From Megachile rotundata (lineage: Eukaryota; Arthropoda; Insecta; Hymenoptera; Megachilidae), in the NCBI RefSeq assembly GCF_050947335.1, contig NW_027473349.1, positions 372,001-436,000 of the forward strand: DNA of 64,000 bases, given 5' to 3'. Positions 1-13,062 of this stretch are shown here, piece by piece. The stretch's first letter is position 1. Each line of letters begins with the position of its first letter. The notes beneath the pieces were generated by a model. The model worked only from the letters and a program-made list of their open reading frames with translations, was not told where the DNA came from and did no database searches. The translations under genes were made by a program, and so were the position numbers.

Positions 1-1066
1 TGTGATTGTGTGGTTGTGTGATTGTGTGGTTGTGTGATTGTGTGATTGTGTGATTTTGTGATTGTGTGATTGTGTGATTGTGTGATTGTGGTTGTGTGAT
101 TGTGATTGTGTGATTGTGATTGTGTGATTGTGATTGTGTGATTGTGATTGTGTGATTGTGATTGTGTGATTGTGTGATTGTGTGATTGAGTGATTGTGTG
201 AGTGTGTGGTTGTGTGATTGTGTGATTGTGTGATTGTGTGGTTGTGTGATTGTGTGATTGTGTGATTGTGTGATTGTGTGATTGTGTGATTGTGTGATTG
301 TGTGATTGTGACTGTGCGATTGTGTGAGTGTGTGATTGTGTGATTGAGTGATTGTGTGCTTGTGTGATTGTGTGATTGTGTGATTGTGTGATTGTGTGAT
401 TGTGTGAGTGTGTGATTGTGTGATTGTGTGATTGTGATTGTGTGATTGTGACTGTGTGATTGTGTGAGTGTGTGATTGTGTGATTGAGTGACTGTGTGGT
501 TGTGTGATTGTGTGATTGTGTGATTGTGTGGTTGTGTGATTGTGTGGTTGTGTGATTGTGTGATTGTGTGATTGTGTGATTGTGTGATTGTGTGATTGTG
601 GTTGTGTGATTGTGTGGTTGTGTGATTGTGTGATTGTGTGATTGTGTGATTGTGTGATTGTGTGATTGTGTGATTGTGTGATTGTGTGATTGTGTGATTG
701 TGTGATTGTGTGATTGTGTGACTGTGTGATTGTGTGATTGTGTGATTGTGCGATTGTGTGATTGTGCGATTGTGTAATTGTGATTGTGTGATTGTGATTG
801 TGTGTACTGTGTGATTGTGTGATTGTGTGATGGTGTGATTGTGTGATTGTGTGATTATGTGATTGTGTGATTGTGTGATTGTGTGATTGTGTGAGTGTGT
901 GATTGTCTGATTGAGTGATTGTGTGCTTGTGTGATTGTGTGGTTGTGTGATTGTGTGATTGTGTGATTAGGTGATTGTGTGATTGTGTGATTGTGACTGT
1001 GGGATTGTATGAGTGTGTGATTGTGTGATTGAGTGATTGTGTGCTTGTGTGATTGTGTGATTGTGT

Positions 1067-1190
1067 GACCGTGATTGTGTGACCGTGATTGTGTGACCGT
1101 GATTGTGTGGCCGTGATTGAGTGACCGTGATTGTGATTGCGTGATTGTGTGATTGTGTGATCGTGTGATCGTGTGACTGTGTGATCGTGT
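1067..1190. repeat. Cassette B1
   Basis: Order: GACCGTG x3, GGCCGTG, GATTGAG, GACCGTG, a 6-bp unit, GATTGCG, two plain units, GATCG x2, GACTG, GATCG. GTAC 263 bp upstream, TTAA 463 bp downstream of its start. GACTGTGGGATTGTATGAG lies just upstream. Confidence 0.9.
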
Positions 1191-2686
1191 GATTGTGTGA
1201 TTGTGTGAGTGTGTGATTGTGTGATTGTGTGATTGTGTGATTGTGACTGTGTGATTGTGTGATTGTGTGATTGTGTGGTTGTGTGATTTTGTGATTGTGT
1301 GATTGTGTGATTGTGTGATTGTGTGATTGTGACTGTGTGATTGTGTGAGTGTGTGATTGTGTGATTGTGTGATTGTGTGATTGTGTGATTGTGTGATTGT
1401 GTGATTGTGTGATTGTGTGATTGTGTGAGTGTGTGATTGTCTGATTGAGTGATTGTGTGCTTGTGTGATTGTGTGGTTGTGTGATTGTGTGATTGTGTGA
1501 TTAGGTGATTGTGTGATTGTGTGATTGTGTTAATGTGACTGTGTGATTGTGTGAGTGTGTGATTGTGTGATTGAGTGATTGTGTGGTTGTGTGGTTGTGT
1601 GGTTGTGTGATTGTGTGATTGTGTGATTGTGTGATTGTGTGACTGTGTGATTGTGTGAGTGTGTGATTGTGTGATTGAGTGATTGTGTGGTTGTGTGATT
1701 GTGTGGTTGTGTGATTGTGTGGTTGTGTGATTGTGTGATTGTGTGATTTTGTGATTGTGTGATTGTGTGATTGTGTGATTGTGTGATTGTGTGATTGTGT
1801 GATTGTGTGATTGTGGTTGTGTGATTGTGATTGTGCGATTGTGATTGTGTGATTGTGTCTGTGTGATTGTGTGAGTGTGTGATTGTGTGATTGTGTGATT
1901 GTGTGATTGTGTGAGTGTGTGAGTGTGTGATTGTGTGATTGTGTGATTCAGTGATTGTGTAATTGTGATTGTGCGATTGTGTGATTGTGTGATTGTGTGA
2001 TTGTGTGATTGTGTGATTGTGTGATTGTGAGATAGTGTGATTGTGTGATGGTGTAATCGTGATTGTGTGATTGTGATTGTGTGATTGTGTGATTGTGTGA
2101 TTGTGTGATTGTGACTGTGTGATTGTGTGAGTGTGTGATTGTGTGATTGAGTGACTGTGTGCTTGTGTGATTGTGTGGTTGTGTGATTGTGTGATTGTGT
2201 GATTGTGTGATTGTGTGATTGTGTGATTGTGTGATTGTGTGATTGTGTGATTGTGGTTGTGTGATTGTGATTGTGTGATTGTGATTGTGTGATTGTGATT
2301 GTGTGATTGTGATTGTGTGATTGTGATTGTGTGATTGTGATTGTGTGATTGTGATTGTGTGATTGTGTGATTGTGTGATTGAGTGATTGTGTGAGTGTGT
2401 GGTTGTGTGATTGTGTGATTGTGTGATTGTGTGGTTGTGTGATTGTGTGATTGTGTGATTGTGTGTTTGTGTGATTGTGTGATTGTGTGATTGTGTGATT
2501 GTGTGATTGTGTGATTGTGACTGTGCGATTGTGTGAGTGTGTGATTGTGTGATTGAGTGATTGTGTGCTTGTGTGATTGTGTGGTTGTGTGATTGTGTGA
2601 TTGTGTGGTTGTGTGATTGTGTGATTGTGTGATTGTGTGATTGTGTGGTTGTGTGATTGTGTGATTGTGTGATTGAGTGATTGTGT

Positions 2687-2867
2687 GACTGCGTGATTGT
2701 GTGACTGTGTGATTGTGTGACTGCGTGATTGTGTGACCGCGATTGTGTGACCGTGATTGTGTGACCGTGATTTTGTGACCGTGATTGTGTGACCGTGATT
2801 GTGTCATCGTGATTGTGTGATCGTGATTGTGTGATCGTGATTGTGCAATCGTGATTGTGTGATTGCG
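2687..2867. repeat. Cassette A1 (CATCG subtype)
   Basis: Reference copy: GACTGCG, GACTGTG, GACTGCG, GACCGCG, GACCGTG x2, a GATTTTG-type gap, GACCGTG x2, CATCGTG, GATCGTG x2, the dyad GATTGTGCAATC (2839-2850) and GATTGCG. About 13 CpG in 181 bp in otherwise CpG-free DNA. Confidence 0.92.
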
Positions 2868-3690
2868 TGATTGTGATTGTGTGATTGTGTGACTGTGTGA
2901 TTGTGTGATTGTGTGATTGTGTGATTGTGTGATTGTGTGATTGTGTGATTGTGTGATTGTGTGATTGTGTGATTGTGTGATTGTGTGATTGTGTGATTGT
3001 GTGATTGTGTGATTGTGTGATTGTGATTGTGTGATTGTCATTGTGTGATTGTGACTGTGTGATTGTGACTGTGTGATTTTGTGAGTGTGTGATTGTGTGA
3101 TTGAGTGATTGTGTGCTTGTGTGATTGTGTGATTGTGTGATTGTGTGATTGTGTGATTGTGTGATTGTGTGATTGTGTGATTGTGTGATTGTGTTATTGT
3201 GTGATTGTGTGATTGTGATTGTGTGATTGTGATTGTGTGATTGTGACTGTGTGATTGTGACTGTGTGATTGTGTGATTGTGTGATTGTGTGATTGTGTGA
3301 TTGTGTGATTGTGTGATTGTGTGATTGTGTGATTGTGTGATTGTGTGATTGTGTGATTGTGTGATTGTGTGATTGTGTGATTGTGTGATTGTGTGATTGT
3401 GTGATTGTGTGATTGTGTGATTGTGTGATTGTGTGATTGTGGTTGTGTGATTGTGATTGTGTGATTGTGATTGTGTGATTGTGATTGTGTGATTGTGATT
3501 GTGTGATTGTGATTGTGTGACTGTGATTGTGTGATTGTGTGATTGTGTGATTGAGTGATTGTGTGAGTGTGTGGTTGTGTGATTGTGTGATTGTGTGATT
3601 GTGTGGTTGTGTGATTGTGTGATTGTGTGATTGTGTGATTGTGTGATTGTGTGATTGTGTGATTGTGTGATTGTGTGATTGTGTGATTGT

Positions 3691-3987
3691 GATTGTGTGA
3701 TTGTGATTGTGTGATTGTGTGATTGTGATTGTGTGATTGTGATTGTGTGATTGTGACTGTGTGATTGTGACTGTGTGATTTTGTGAGTGTGTGATTGTGT
3801 GATTGAGTGATTGTGTGATTGTGTTAATGTGACTGTGTGATTGTGTGAGTGTGTGATTGTGTGATTGAGTGATTGTGTGGTTGTGTGATTGTGTGGTTGT
3901 GTGATTGTGTGATTGTGTGATTGTGTGATTGTGTGACTGTGTGATTGTGTGAGTGTGTGATTGTGTGATTGAGTGATTGTGTGGTTG
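3691..3987. repeat. Linker between D1 copies with an orphan TTAA module
   Basis: Here the 3,987-bp match breaks. The linker has GATTTTG and GAGTG variants and a TTAA at 3824. This is the flank normally found 3' of a GATCG-subtype cassette A, but no cassette A precedes it. Deletion of the cassette is the simplest reading. Confidence 0.7.
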
Positions 3988-5053
3988 TGTGATTGTGTGG
4001 TTGTGTGATTGTGTGGTTGTGTGATTGTGTGATTGTGTGATTTTGTGATTGTGTGATTGTGTGATTGTGTGATTGTGGTTGTGTGATTGTGATTGTGTGA
4101 TTGTGATTGTGTGATTGTGATTGTGTGATTGTGATTGTGTGATTGTGATTGTGTGATTGTGTGATTGTGTGATTGAGTGATTGTGTGAGTGTGTGGTTGT
4201 GTGATTGTGTGATTGTGTGATTGTGTGGTTGTGTGATTGTGTGATTGTGTGATTGTGTGATTGTGTGATTGTGTGATTGTGTGATTGTGTGATTGTGACT
4301 GTGCGATTGTGTGAGTGTGTGATTGTGTGATTGAGTGATTGTGTGCTTGTGTGATTGTGTGATTGTGTGATTGTGTGATTGTGTGATTGTGTGAGTGTGT
4401 GATTGTGTGATTGTGTGATTGTGATTGTGTGATTGTGACTGTGTGATTGTGTGAGTGTGTGATTGTGTGATTGAGTGACTGTGTGGTTGTGTGATTGTGT
4501 GATTGTGTGATTGTGTGGTTGTGTGATTGTGTGGTTGTGTGATTGTGTGATTGTGTGATTGTGTGATTGTGTGATTGTGTGATTGTGGTTGTGTGATTGT
4601 GTGGTTGTGTGATTGTGTGATTGTGTGATTGTGTGATTGTGTGATTGTGTGATTGTGTGATTGTGTGATTGTGTGATTGTGTGATTGTGTGATTGTGTGA
4701 TTGTGTGACTGTGTGATTGTGTGATTGTGTGATTGTGCGATTGTGTGATTGTGCGATTGTGTAATTGTGATTGTGTGATTGTGATTGTGTGTACTGTGTG
4801 ATTGTGTGATTGTGTGATGGTGTGATTGTGTGATTGTGTGATTATGTGATTGTGTGATTGTGTGATTGTGTGATTGTGTGAGTGTGTGATTGTCTGATTG
4901 AGTGATTGTGTGCTTGTGTGATTGTGTGGTTGTGTGATTGTGTGATTGTGTGATTAGGTGATTGTGTGATTGTGTGATTGTGACTGTGGGATTGTATGAG
5001 TGTGTGATTGTGTGATTGAGTGATTGTGTGCTTGTGTGATTGTGTGATTGTGT

Positions 5054-5177
5054 GACCGTGATTGTGTGACCGTGATTGTGTGACCGTGATTGTGTGGCCG
5101 TGATTGAGTGACCGTGATTGTGATTGCGTGATTGTGTGATTGTGTGATCGTGTGATCGTGTGACTGTGTGATCGTGT
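5054..5177. repeat. Cassette B2
   Basis: D1 copy of B1 with the same GTAC (263) and TTAA (463) spacings. Confidence 0.9.
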
Positions 5178-6673
5178 GATTGTGTGATTGTGTGAGTGTG
5201 TGATTGTGTGATTGTGTGATTGTGTGATTGTGACTGTGTGATTGTGTGATTGTGTGATTGTGTGGTTGTGTGATTTTGTGATTGTGTGATTGTGTGATTG
5301 TGTGATTGTGTGATTGTGACTGTGTGATTGTGTGAGTGTGTGATTGTGTGATTGTGTGATTGTGTGATTGTGTGATTGTGTGATTGTGTGATTGTGTGAT
5401 TGTGTGATTGTGTGAGTGTGTGATTGTCTGATTGAGTGATTGTGTGCTTGTGTGATTGTGTGGTTGTGTGATTGTGTGATTGTGTGATTAGGTGATTGTG
5501 TGATTGTGTGATTGTGTTAATGTGACTGTGTGATTGTGTGAGTGTGCGATTGTGTGATTGAGTGATTGTGTGGTTGTGTGGTTGTGTGGTTGTGTGATTG
5601 TGTGATTGTGTGATTGTGTGATTGTGTGACTGTGTGATTGTGTGAGTGTGTGATTGTGTGATTGAGTGATTGTGTGGTTGTGTGATTGTGTGGTTGTGTG
5701 ATTGTGTGGTTGTGTGATTGTGTGATTGTGTGATTTTGTGATTGTGTGATTGTGTGATTGTGTGATTGTGTGATTGTGTGATTGTGTGATTGTGTGATTG
5801 TGGTTGTGTGATTGTGATTGTGCGATTGTGATTGTGTGATTGTGTCTGTGTGATTGTGTGAGTGTGTGATTGTGTGATTGTGTGATTGTGTGATTGTGTG
5901 AGTGTGTGAGTGTGTGATTGTGTGATTGTGTGATTCAGTGATTGTGTAATTGTGATTGTGCGATTGTGTGATTGTGTGATTGTGTGATTGTGTGATTGTG
6001 TGATTGTGTGATTGTGAGATAGTGTGATTGTGTGATGGTGTAATCGTGATTGTGTGATTGTGATTGTGTGATTGTGTGATTGTGTGATTGTGTGATTGTG
6101 ACTGTGTGATTGTGTGAGTGTGTGATTGTGTGATTGAGTGACTGTGTGCTTGTGTGATTGTGTGGTTGTGTGATTGTGTGATTGTGTGATTGTGTGATTG
6201 TGTGATTGTGTGATTGTGTGATTGTGTGATTGTGTGATTGTGGTTGTGTGATTGTGATTGTGTGATTGTGATTGTGTGATTGTGATTGTGTGATTGTGAT
6301 TGTGTGATTGTGATTGTGTGATTGTGATTGTGTGATTGTGATTGTGTGATTGTGTGATTGTGTGATTGAGTGATTGTGTGAGTGTGTGGTTGTGTGATTG
6401 TGTGATTGTGTGATTGTGTGGTTGTGTGATTGTGTGATTGTGTGATTGTGTGTTTGTGTGATTGTGTGATTGTGTGATTGTGTGATTGTGTGATTGTGTG
6501 ATTGTGACTGTGCGATTGTGTGAGTGTGTGATTGTGTGATTGAGTGATTGTGTGCTTGTGTGATTGTGTGGTTGTGTGATTGTGTGATTGTGTGGTTGTG
6601 TGATTGTGTGATTGTGTGATTGTGTGATTGTGTGGTTGTGTGATTGTGTGATTGTGTGATTGAGTGATTGTGT

Positions 6674-6854
6674 GACTGCGTGATTGTGTGACTGTGTGAT
6701 TGTGTGACTGCGTGATTGTGTGACCGCGATTGTGTGACTGTGATTGTGTGACCGTGATTTTGTGACCGTGATTGTGTGACCGTGATTGTGTCATCGTGAT
6801 TGTGTGATCGTGATTGTGTGATCGTGATTGTGCAATCGTGATTGTGTGATTGCG
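6674..6854. repeat. Cassette A2 (CATCG subtype)
   Basis: D1 copy of A1. The first GACCGTG is GACTGTG, a C-to-T difference. Dyad at 6826-6837. Confidence 0.92.
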
Positions 6855-8518
6855 TGATTGTGATTGTGTGATTGTGTGACTGTGTGATTGTGTGATTGTG
6901 TGATTGTGTGATTGTGTGATTGTGTGATTGTGTGATTGTGTGATTGTGTGATTGTGTGATTGTGTGATTGTGTGATTGTGTGATTGTGTGATTGTGTGAT
7001 TGTGTGATTGTGATTGTGTGATTGTCATTGTGTGATTGTGACTGTGTGATTGTGACTGTGTGATTTTGTGAGTGTGTGATTGTGTGATTGAGTGATTGTG
7101 TGCTTGTGTGATTGTGTGATTGTGTGATTGTGTGATTGTGTGATTGTGTGATTGTGTGATTGTGTGATTGTGTGATTGTGTTATTGTGTGATTGTGTGAT
7201 TGTGATTGTGTGATTGTGATTGTGTGATTGTGACTGTGTGATTGTGACTGTGTGATTGTGTGATTGTGTGATTGTGTGATTGTGTGATTGTGTGATTGTG
7301 TGATTGTGTGATTGTGTGATTGTGTGATTGTGTGATTGTGTGATTGTGTGATTGTGTGATTGTGTGATTGTGTGATTGTGTGATTGTGTGATTGTGTGAT
7401 TGTGTGATTGTGTGATTGTGGTTGTGTGATTGTGATTGTGTGATTGTGATTGTGTGATTGTGATTGTGTGATTGTGATTGTGTGATTGTGATTGTGTGAC
7501 TGTGATTGTGTGATTGTGTGATTGTGTGATTGAGTGATTGTGTGAGTGTGTGGTTGTGTGATTGTGTGATTGTGTGATTGTGTGGTTGTGTGATTGTGTG
7601 ATTGTGTGATTGTGTGATTGTGTGATTGTGTGATTGTGTGATTGTGTGATTGTGTGATTGTGTGATTGTGTGATTGTGTGATTGTGTGATTGTGACTGTG
7701 CGATTGTGTGAGTGTGTGATTGTGTGATTGAGTGATTGTGTGCTTGTGTGATTGTGTGGTTGTGTGATTGCGTGATTGTGTGGTTGTGTGATTGTGTGAT
7801 TGTGTGATTGTGTGATTGTGTGATTGTGTGATTGTGTGATTGTGTGATTGTGTGATTGTGTGATTGTGTGACTCTGTGATTGTGTGATTGTGTGATTGTG
7901 TGAGTGTGTGATTGTGTGATTGAGTGATTGTGTGCTTGTGTGATTGTGTGGTTGTGTGATTGTGTGATTGTGTGGTTGTGTGATTGTGTGATTGTGTGAT
8001 TGTGTGATTGTGTGATTGTGTGATTGTGTGATTGTGTGATTGTGTGATTGTGTGACTCTGTGATTGTGTGATTGTGTGATTGTGTGATTGTGTGATTGTG
8101 TGATTGTGTGATTGTGAGATTGTGTGATTGTGTGGTTGTGTGATTGTGTGATTGTGTGATTGTGTGATTGTGTGATTGTGTGATTGTGTGATTGTGTGAT
8201 TGTGTGATTTTGTGATTGTGTGATTGTGTGATTGTGTGATTGTGTGATTGTGTGATTGTGGTTGTGTGATTGTGATTGTGTGATTGTGTGATTGTGTGAT
8301 TGTGTGATTGTGTGATTGTGTGACTGTGTGATTGTGTGATTGTGTGATTGTGTGATTGTGTGATTGTGCGATTGTGTAATTGTGATTGTGTGATTGTGAT
8401 TGTGTGTACTGTGTGATTGTGTGATTGTGTGATTGTGTGATTGTGTGATTGTGTGATTGTGTGATTGTGTGATTGTGAGATTGTGTGATTGTGTGATTGT
8501 GTGATTGAGTGATTGTGT

Positions 8519-8699
8519 GACTGCGTGATTGTGTGACTGTGTGATTGTGTGACTGCGTGATTGTGTGACCGCGATTGTGTGACCGTGATTGTGTGACCGT
8601 GATTTTGTGACCGTGATTGTGTGACCGTGATTGTGTCATCGTGATTGTGTGATCGTGATTGTGTGATCGTGATTGTGCAATCGTGATTGTGTGATTGCG
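8519..8699. repeat. Cassette A3 (CATCG subtype)
   Basis: Matches the reference order; GTAC lies 113 bp upstream. Confidence 0.92.
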
Positions 8700-10065
8700 T
8701 GATTGTGATTGTGTGATTGTGTGACTGTGTGATTGTGTGATTGTGTGATTGTGTGATTGTGTGATTGTGTGATTGTGTGATTGTGTGATTGTGTGATTGT
8801 GTGATTGTGTGATTGTGTGATTGTGTGATTGTGTGATTGTGTGATTGTGTGATTGTGTGATTGTGATTGTGTGATTGTGAATGTGTGATTGTGACTGTGT
8901 GATTGTGACTGTGTGATTTTGTGAGTGTGTGATTGTGTGATTGAGTGATTGTGTGCTTGTGTGATTGTGTGATTGTGTGATTGTGTGATTGTGTGATTGT
9001 GTGATTGTGTGATTGTGTTATTGTGTGATTGTGTGATTGTGATTGTGTGATTGTGATTGTGTGATTGTGACTGTGTGATTGTGACTGTGTGATTGTGTGA
9101 GTGTGTGATTGTGTGATTGAGTGATTGTGTGCTTGTGTGATTGTGTGGTTGTGTGATTGTGTGATTGTGTGATTAGGTGATTGTGTGATTGTGTGATTGT
9201 GTGATTGTGTGATTGTGTGATTGTGTGATTGTGTGATTGTGTGATTGTGTGATTGTGTGATTGTGTGATTGTGTGATTGTGTGATTGTGTGATTGTGTGA
9301 TTGTGTGATTGTGTGATTGTGTGATTGTGTGATTGTGTGATTGTGTGATTGTATGATTGTGTGATTGTGTGATTGTGTGATTGTGTGATTGTGTGATTGT
9401 GTGATTGTGTGATTGTGTGATTGTGTGATTGTGGTTGTGTGATTGTGATTGTGTGATTGTGATTGTGTGATTGTGATTGTGTGATTGTGATTGTGTGATT
9501 GTGATTGTGTGATTGTGTGATTGTGTGAGTGTGTGGTTGTGTGATTGTGTGATTGTGTGATTGTGTGATTGTGTGATTGTGTGGTTGTGTGATTGTGTGA
9601 TTGTGTGATTGTGTGATTGTGTGATTGTGTGATTGTGTGATTGTGTGATTGTGTGATTGTGTGATTGTGTGATTGTGTGATTGTGTGATTGTGACTGTGC
9701 GATTGTGTGAGTGTGTGATTGTGTGATTGAGTGATTGTGTGCTTGTGTGATTGTGTGGTTGTGTGATTGTGTGATTGTGTGGTTGTGTGATTGTGTGATT
9801 GTGTGATTGTGTGATTGTGTGATTGTGTGATTGTGTGATTGTGTGATTGTGTGATTGTGTGACTCTGTGATTGTGTGATTGTGTGATTGTGTGATTGTGT
9901 GTTTGTGCGATTGTGTAATTGTGATTGTGTGATTGTGATTGTGTGTACTGTGTGATTGTGTGATTGTGTGATTGTGTGATTGTGTGATTGTGTGATTGTG
10001 TGATTGTGTGATTGTGTGATTGTGAGATTGTGTGATTGTGTGATTGTGTGATTGAGTGATTGTGT

Positions 10066-10260
10066 GACTGCGTGATTGTGTGACTGTGTGATTGTGTGAC
10101 TGCGTGATTGTGTGACCGCGATTGTGTGACCGTGATTGTGTGACCGTGATTTTGTGACCGTGATTGTGTGACCGTGATTGTGTCATCGTGATTGTGTGAT
10201 CGTGATTGTGTGATCGTGATTGTGTGATCGTGATTGTGCAATCGTGATTGTGTGATTGCG
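10066..10260. repeat. Cassette A4 (CATCG subtype, one extra unit)
   Basis: Has an additional GATCGTG unit, and its last unit runs into GCGAAATTG instead of GCGTGATTG. GTAC 121 bp upstream. Confidence 0.92.
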
Positions 10261-10787
10261 AAATTGTGATTGTGTGATTGTGTGACTGTGTGATTGTGTG
10301 ATTGTGTGATTGTGTGATTGTGTGATTGTGTGATTGTGTGATTGTGTGATTGTGTGATTGTGTGATTGTGTGATTGTGTGATTGTGTGATTGTGTGATTG
10401 TGTGATTGTGATTGTGTGATTGTGATTGTGTGATTGTGACTGTGTGATTGTGACTGTGTGATTTTGTGAGTGTGTGATTGTGTGATTGAGTGATTGTGTG
10501 CTTGTGTGATTGTGTGATTGTGTGATTGTGTGATTGTGTGATTGTGTGATTGTGTGATTGTGTGATTGTGTGATTGTGATTGTGTGATTGTGATTGTGTG
10601 ATTGTGATTGTGTGATTGTGATTGTGTGATTGTGTGATTGTGTGATTGAGTGATTGTGTGAGTGTGTGGTTGTGTGATTGTGTGATTGTGTGATTGTGAT
10701 TGTGTGATTGTGATTGTGTGATTGTGACTGTGTGATTGTGACTGTGTGATTGTGTGAGTGTGTGATTGTGTGATTGAGTGATTGTGT

Positions 10788-10968
10788 GACTGCGTGATTG
10801 TGTGACTGTGTGATTGTGTGACTGCGTGATTGTGTGACCGCGATTGTGTGACCGTGATTGTGTGACCGTGATTTTGTGACCATGATTGTGTGGCCGTGAT
10901 TGTGTCATCGTGATTATGTGATCGTGATTGTGTGATCGTGATTGTGCAATCGTGATTGTGTGATTGCG
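10788..10968. repeat. Cassette A5 (CATCG subtype, diverged)
   Basis: Carries GACCATG, GGCCGTG and GATTATG, the most substitutions of any full-length copy. No GTAC close upstream. Confidence 0.9.
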
Positions 10969-11149
10969 TGATTGTGATTGTGTGATTGTGTGACTGTGTG
11001 ATTGTGTGATTGTGTGATTGTGTGATTGTGTGATTTTGGTTGTGTGATTGTGTGGTTGTGTGATTGTGTGATTGTGTGATTGTGTGATTGTGTGATTGTG
11101 TGATTGTGTGATTGTGTGACTGTGTGATTGTGTGATTGTGTGATTGTGT

Positions 11150-11868
11150 GAGTGTGTGATTGTGTGGTTGTGTGATTGTGTGATTGTGTGATTGTGTGAT
11201 TGTGTGATTGTGTGATTGTGTGATTGTGTGATTGTGTGATTGTGTGATTGTGTGATTGTGTGATTGTGTGATTGTGGTTGTGTGATTGTGATTGTGTGAT
11301 TGAGTGATTGTGTGATTGTGTGATTGTGTGATTGTGTGACTGTGTGATTGTGTGATTGTGTGATTGTGTGATTGTGTGATTGTGTGATTGTGTGACTGTG
11401 TGATTGTGTGCTTGTGTGATTGTGCGATTGTGTGATTGTGCGATTGTGTAATTGTGATTGTGTGATTGTGATTGTGTGTACTGTGTGATTGTGTGATTGT
11501 GTGATTGTGTGATTGTGTGATTGTGTGATTGTGTGATTATGTGATTGTGTGATTGTGTGATTGTGTGATTGTGTGAGTGTGTGATTGTCTGATTGAGTGA
11601 TTGTGTGCTTGTGTGATTGTGTGGTTGTGTGATTGTGTGATTGTGTGATTAGGTGATTGTGTGATTGTGTGATTGTGTGATTGTGACTGTGGGATTGTAT
11701 GAGTGTGTGGTTGTGTGATTGAGTGATTGTGTGCTTGTGTGATTGTGTGATTGTGTGACCGTGATTGTGTGACCGTGATTGTGTGGCCGTGATTGAGTGA
11801 CCGTGATTGTGATTGCGTGATTGTGTGATTGTGTGATCGTGTGATCGTGTGACTGTGTCATCGTGTGA
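11150..11868. repeat. Duplicated segment D2, copy 1 (about 6.27-kb offset)
   Basis: Matches 17436-18138. Shared order: GAGTG, GGTTG, GATTGAG (11299 and 17559), a GCG-bearing module, GTAC (11478 and 17763) and a short form of cassette B with one GACCGTG fewer than the other copies. The offset drifts from about 6,260 to 6,285 by loss or gain of short units. Copy 1 has a private TCATCG in place of TGATCG near the end of its B cassette. Confidence 0.8.
11757..11868. repeat. Cassette B3 (short form)
   Basis: One GACCGTG fewer, and the last GATCG is CATCG. GTAC 279 bp upstream; no TTAA downstream. Confidence 0.88.
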
Positions 11869-12169
11869 TTGTGTGATTGTGTGAGTGTGTGATTGTGTGA
11901 TTGTGTGATTGTGTGATTGTGACTGTGTGATTGTGTGATTGTGTGATTGTGTGGTTGTGTGATTTTGTGATTGTGTGATTGTGTGATTGTGTGATTGTGT
12001 GATTGTGTGATTGTGTGATTGTGACTGTGTGATTGTGTGAGTGTGTGATTGTGTGATTGTGTGATTGTGTGATTGTGTGACTGTGTGATTGTGTGATTGT
12101 GTGATTGTGTGATTGTGTGATAGTGTGATTGTGTGACTGTGTGATTGTGTGATTGTGTGATTGTGCGAT
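11869..12169. repeat. Satellite linker
   Basis: 8-bp units with scattered GACTG, GAGTG, GGTTG and GATTTTG variants and one GATAG near 12120. No cassette is present. Confidence 0.85.
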
Positions 12170-12870
12170 TGTGTGATTGTGCGTTTGTGTAATTGTGATT
12201 GTGTGATTGTGATTGTGTGTACTGTGTGATTGTGTGATTGTGTGATTGTGTGATTGTGTGATTGTGTGATTGTGTAATTGTGTGATTGTGTGATTATGTG
12301 ATTGTGTGATTGTGTGATTGTGTGATTGTGTGAGTGTGTGATTGTCTGATTGAGTGATTGTGTGCTTGTGCGATTGTGTGGTTGTGTGATTGTGTGATTG
12401 TGTGATTAGGTGATTGTGTGATTGTGTGATTGTGACTGTGTGATTGTATGAGTGTGTGATTGTGTGATTGAGTGATTGTGTGCTTGTGTGATTGTGTGGT
12501 TGTGTGATTGTGTGATTGTGTGATTGTGTGATTGCGTGATTGTGTGATTGTGTGATTGTGTGATTGTGTGATTGTGTGATTGTGTGAGTGTGTGATTGTC
12601 TGATTGAGTGATTGTGTGCTTGTGTGATTGTGTGGTTGTGTGATTGTGTGATTGTGTGATTAGGTGATTGTGTGATTGTGTGATTGTGTGATTGTGACTG
12701 TGTGATTGTGTGATTGGGTGAGTGTGTGATTGTGTGATTGAGTGACTGTGTGCTTGTGTGATTGTGTGGTTGTGTGATTGTGTGATTGTGTGATTGTGTG
12801 ATTGTGTGATTGTGTGATTGTGTGATTGTGTGATTGTGTGATTGTGTGATTGTGTGATTGTGTGATTGTG
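12170..12870. repeat. Duplicated segment D3, copy 1 (877-893-bp offset)
   Basis: Shares private variants with 13063-13750: GCGTTTG (12181 and 13074), GTAC (12219 and 13112), GCTTGTGCGATTG, and an isolated ATTGCG (12531 and 13408). The offset falls from 893 to 877, which is two 8-bp units. Confidence 0.8.
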
Positions 12871-13062
12871 GTTGTGTGATTGTGATTGTGTGATTGTGAT
12901 TGTGTGATTGTGATTGTGTGATTGTGATTGTGATTGTGTGATTGTGATTGTGTGATTGTGATTGTGTGATTGTGATTGTGTGATTGTGATTGTGTGATTG
13001 TGTGATTGTGTGATTGAGTGATTGTGTGAGTGTGTGGTTGTGTGATTGTGTGATTGTGCGAT
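12871..13062. repeat. 6/8 alternation block
   Basis: A run of alternating 6- and 8-bp units to about 13000, followed by the usual GATTGAG, GAGTG, GGTTG exit. Confidence 0.8.

Larger units (their letters stand above)
1..3690. repeat. Segmental duplication D1, copy 1 (3,987-bp offset)
   Basis: This stretch matches 3988-7677 at a constant offset of 3,987 bp. Landmarks in register are GTAC at 804 and 4791, cassette B at 1067 and 5054, TTAA at 1530 and 5517, and the GACCGCG core of cassette A near 2735 and 6722. The left edge lies outside the window because the match already holds at base 1. It contains cassette B1, one TTAA module, the GAGATAG/GATGGTGTAATCG module near 2031-2060 and cassette A1. 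Confidence 0.9.
3988..7677. repeat. Segmental duplication D1, copy 2
   Basis: Second copy of D1. It differs from copy 1 by a few substitutions I could see: GAGTGTGCG near 5545 (GAGTGTGTG in copy 1), and GACTGTG in place of the first GACCGTG of its cassette A near 6736. Unit number is otherwise preserved over about 3.7 kb, so the duplication looks recent. It diverges from copy 1 after about 7677. Confidence 0.9.
7678..11149. repeat. Satellite mosaic holding cassettes A3, A4 and A5
   Basis: It opens with a local duplication of about 190 bp: GCTTG at 7742 and 7934, GACTCTG at 7870 and 8054. Next come GTAC at 8406, cassette A3, a 6/8 alternation block near 9432-9515, GTAC at 9945, and cassettes A4 and A5. 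From about 9181 to 9430 the array is nearly pure 8-bp units with one GATTGTATG variant. Nothing non-satellite is present. Confidence 0.85.

Noticed and set aside
2687..2867. Cassette A as a promoter or CpG island
   Set aside because: At about 180 bp it is too short for a CpG island, no gene lies on either side, and it shows no TATA or initiator elements. It is kept as a repeat variant only.
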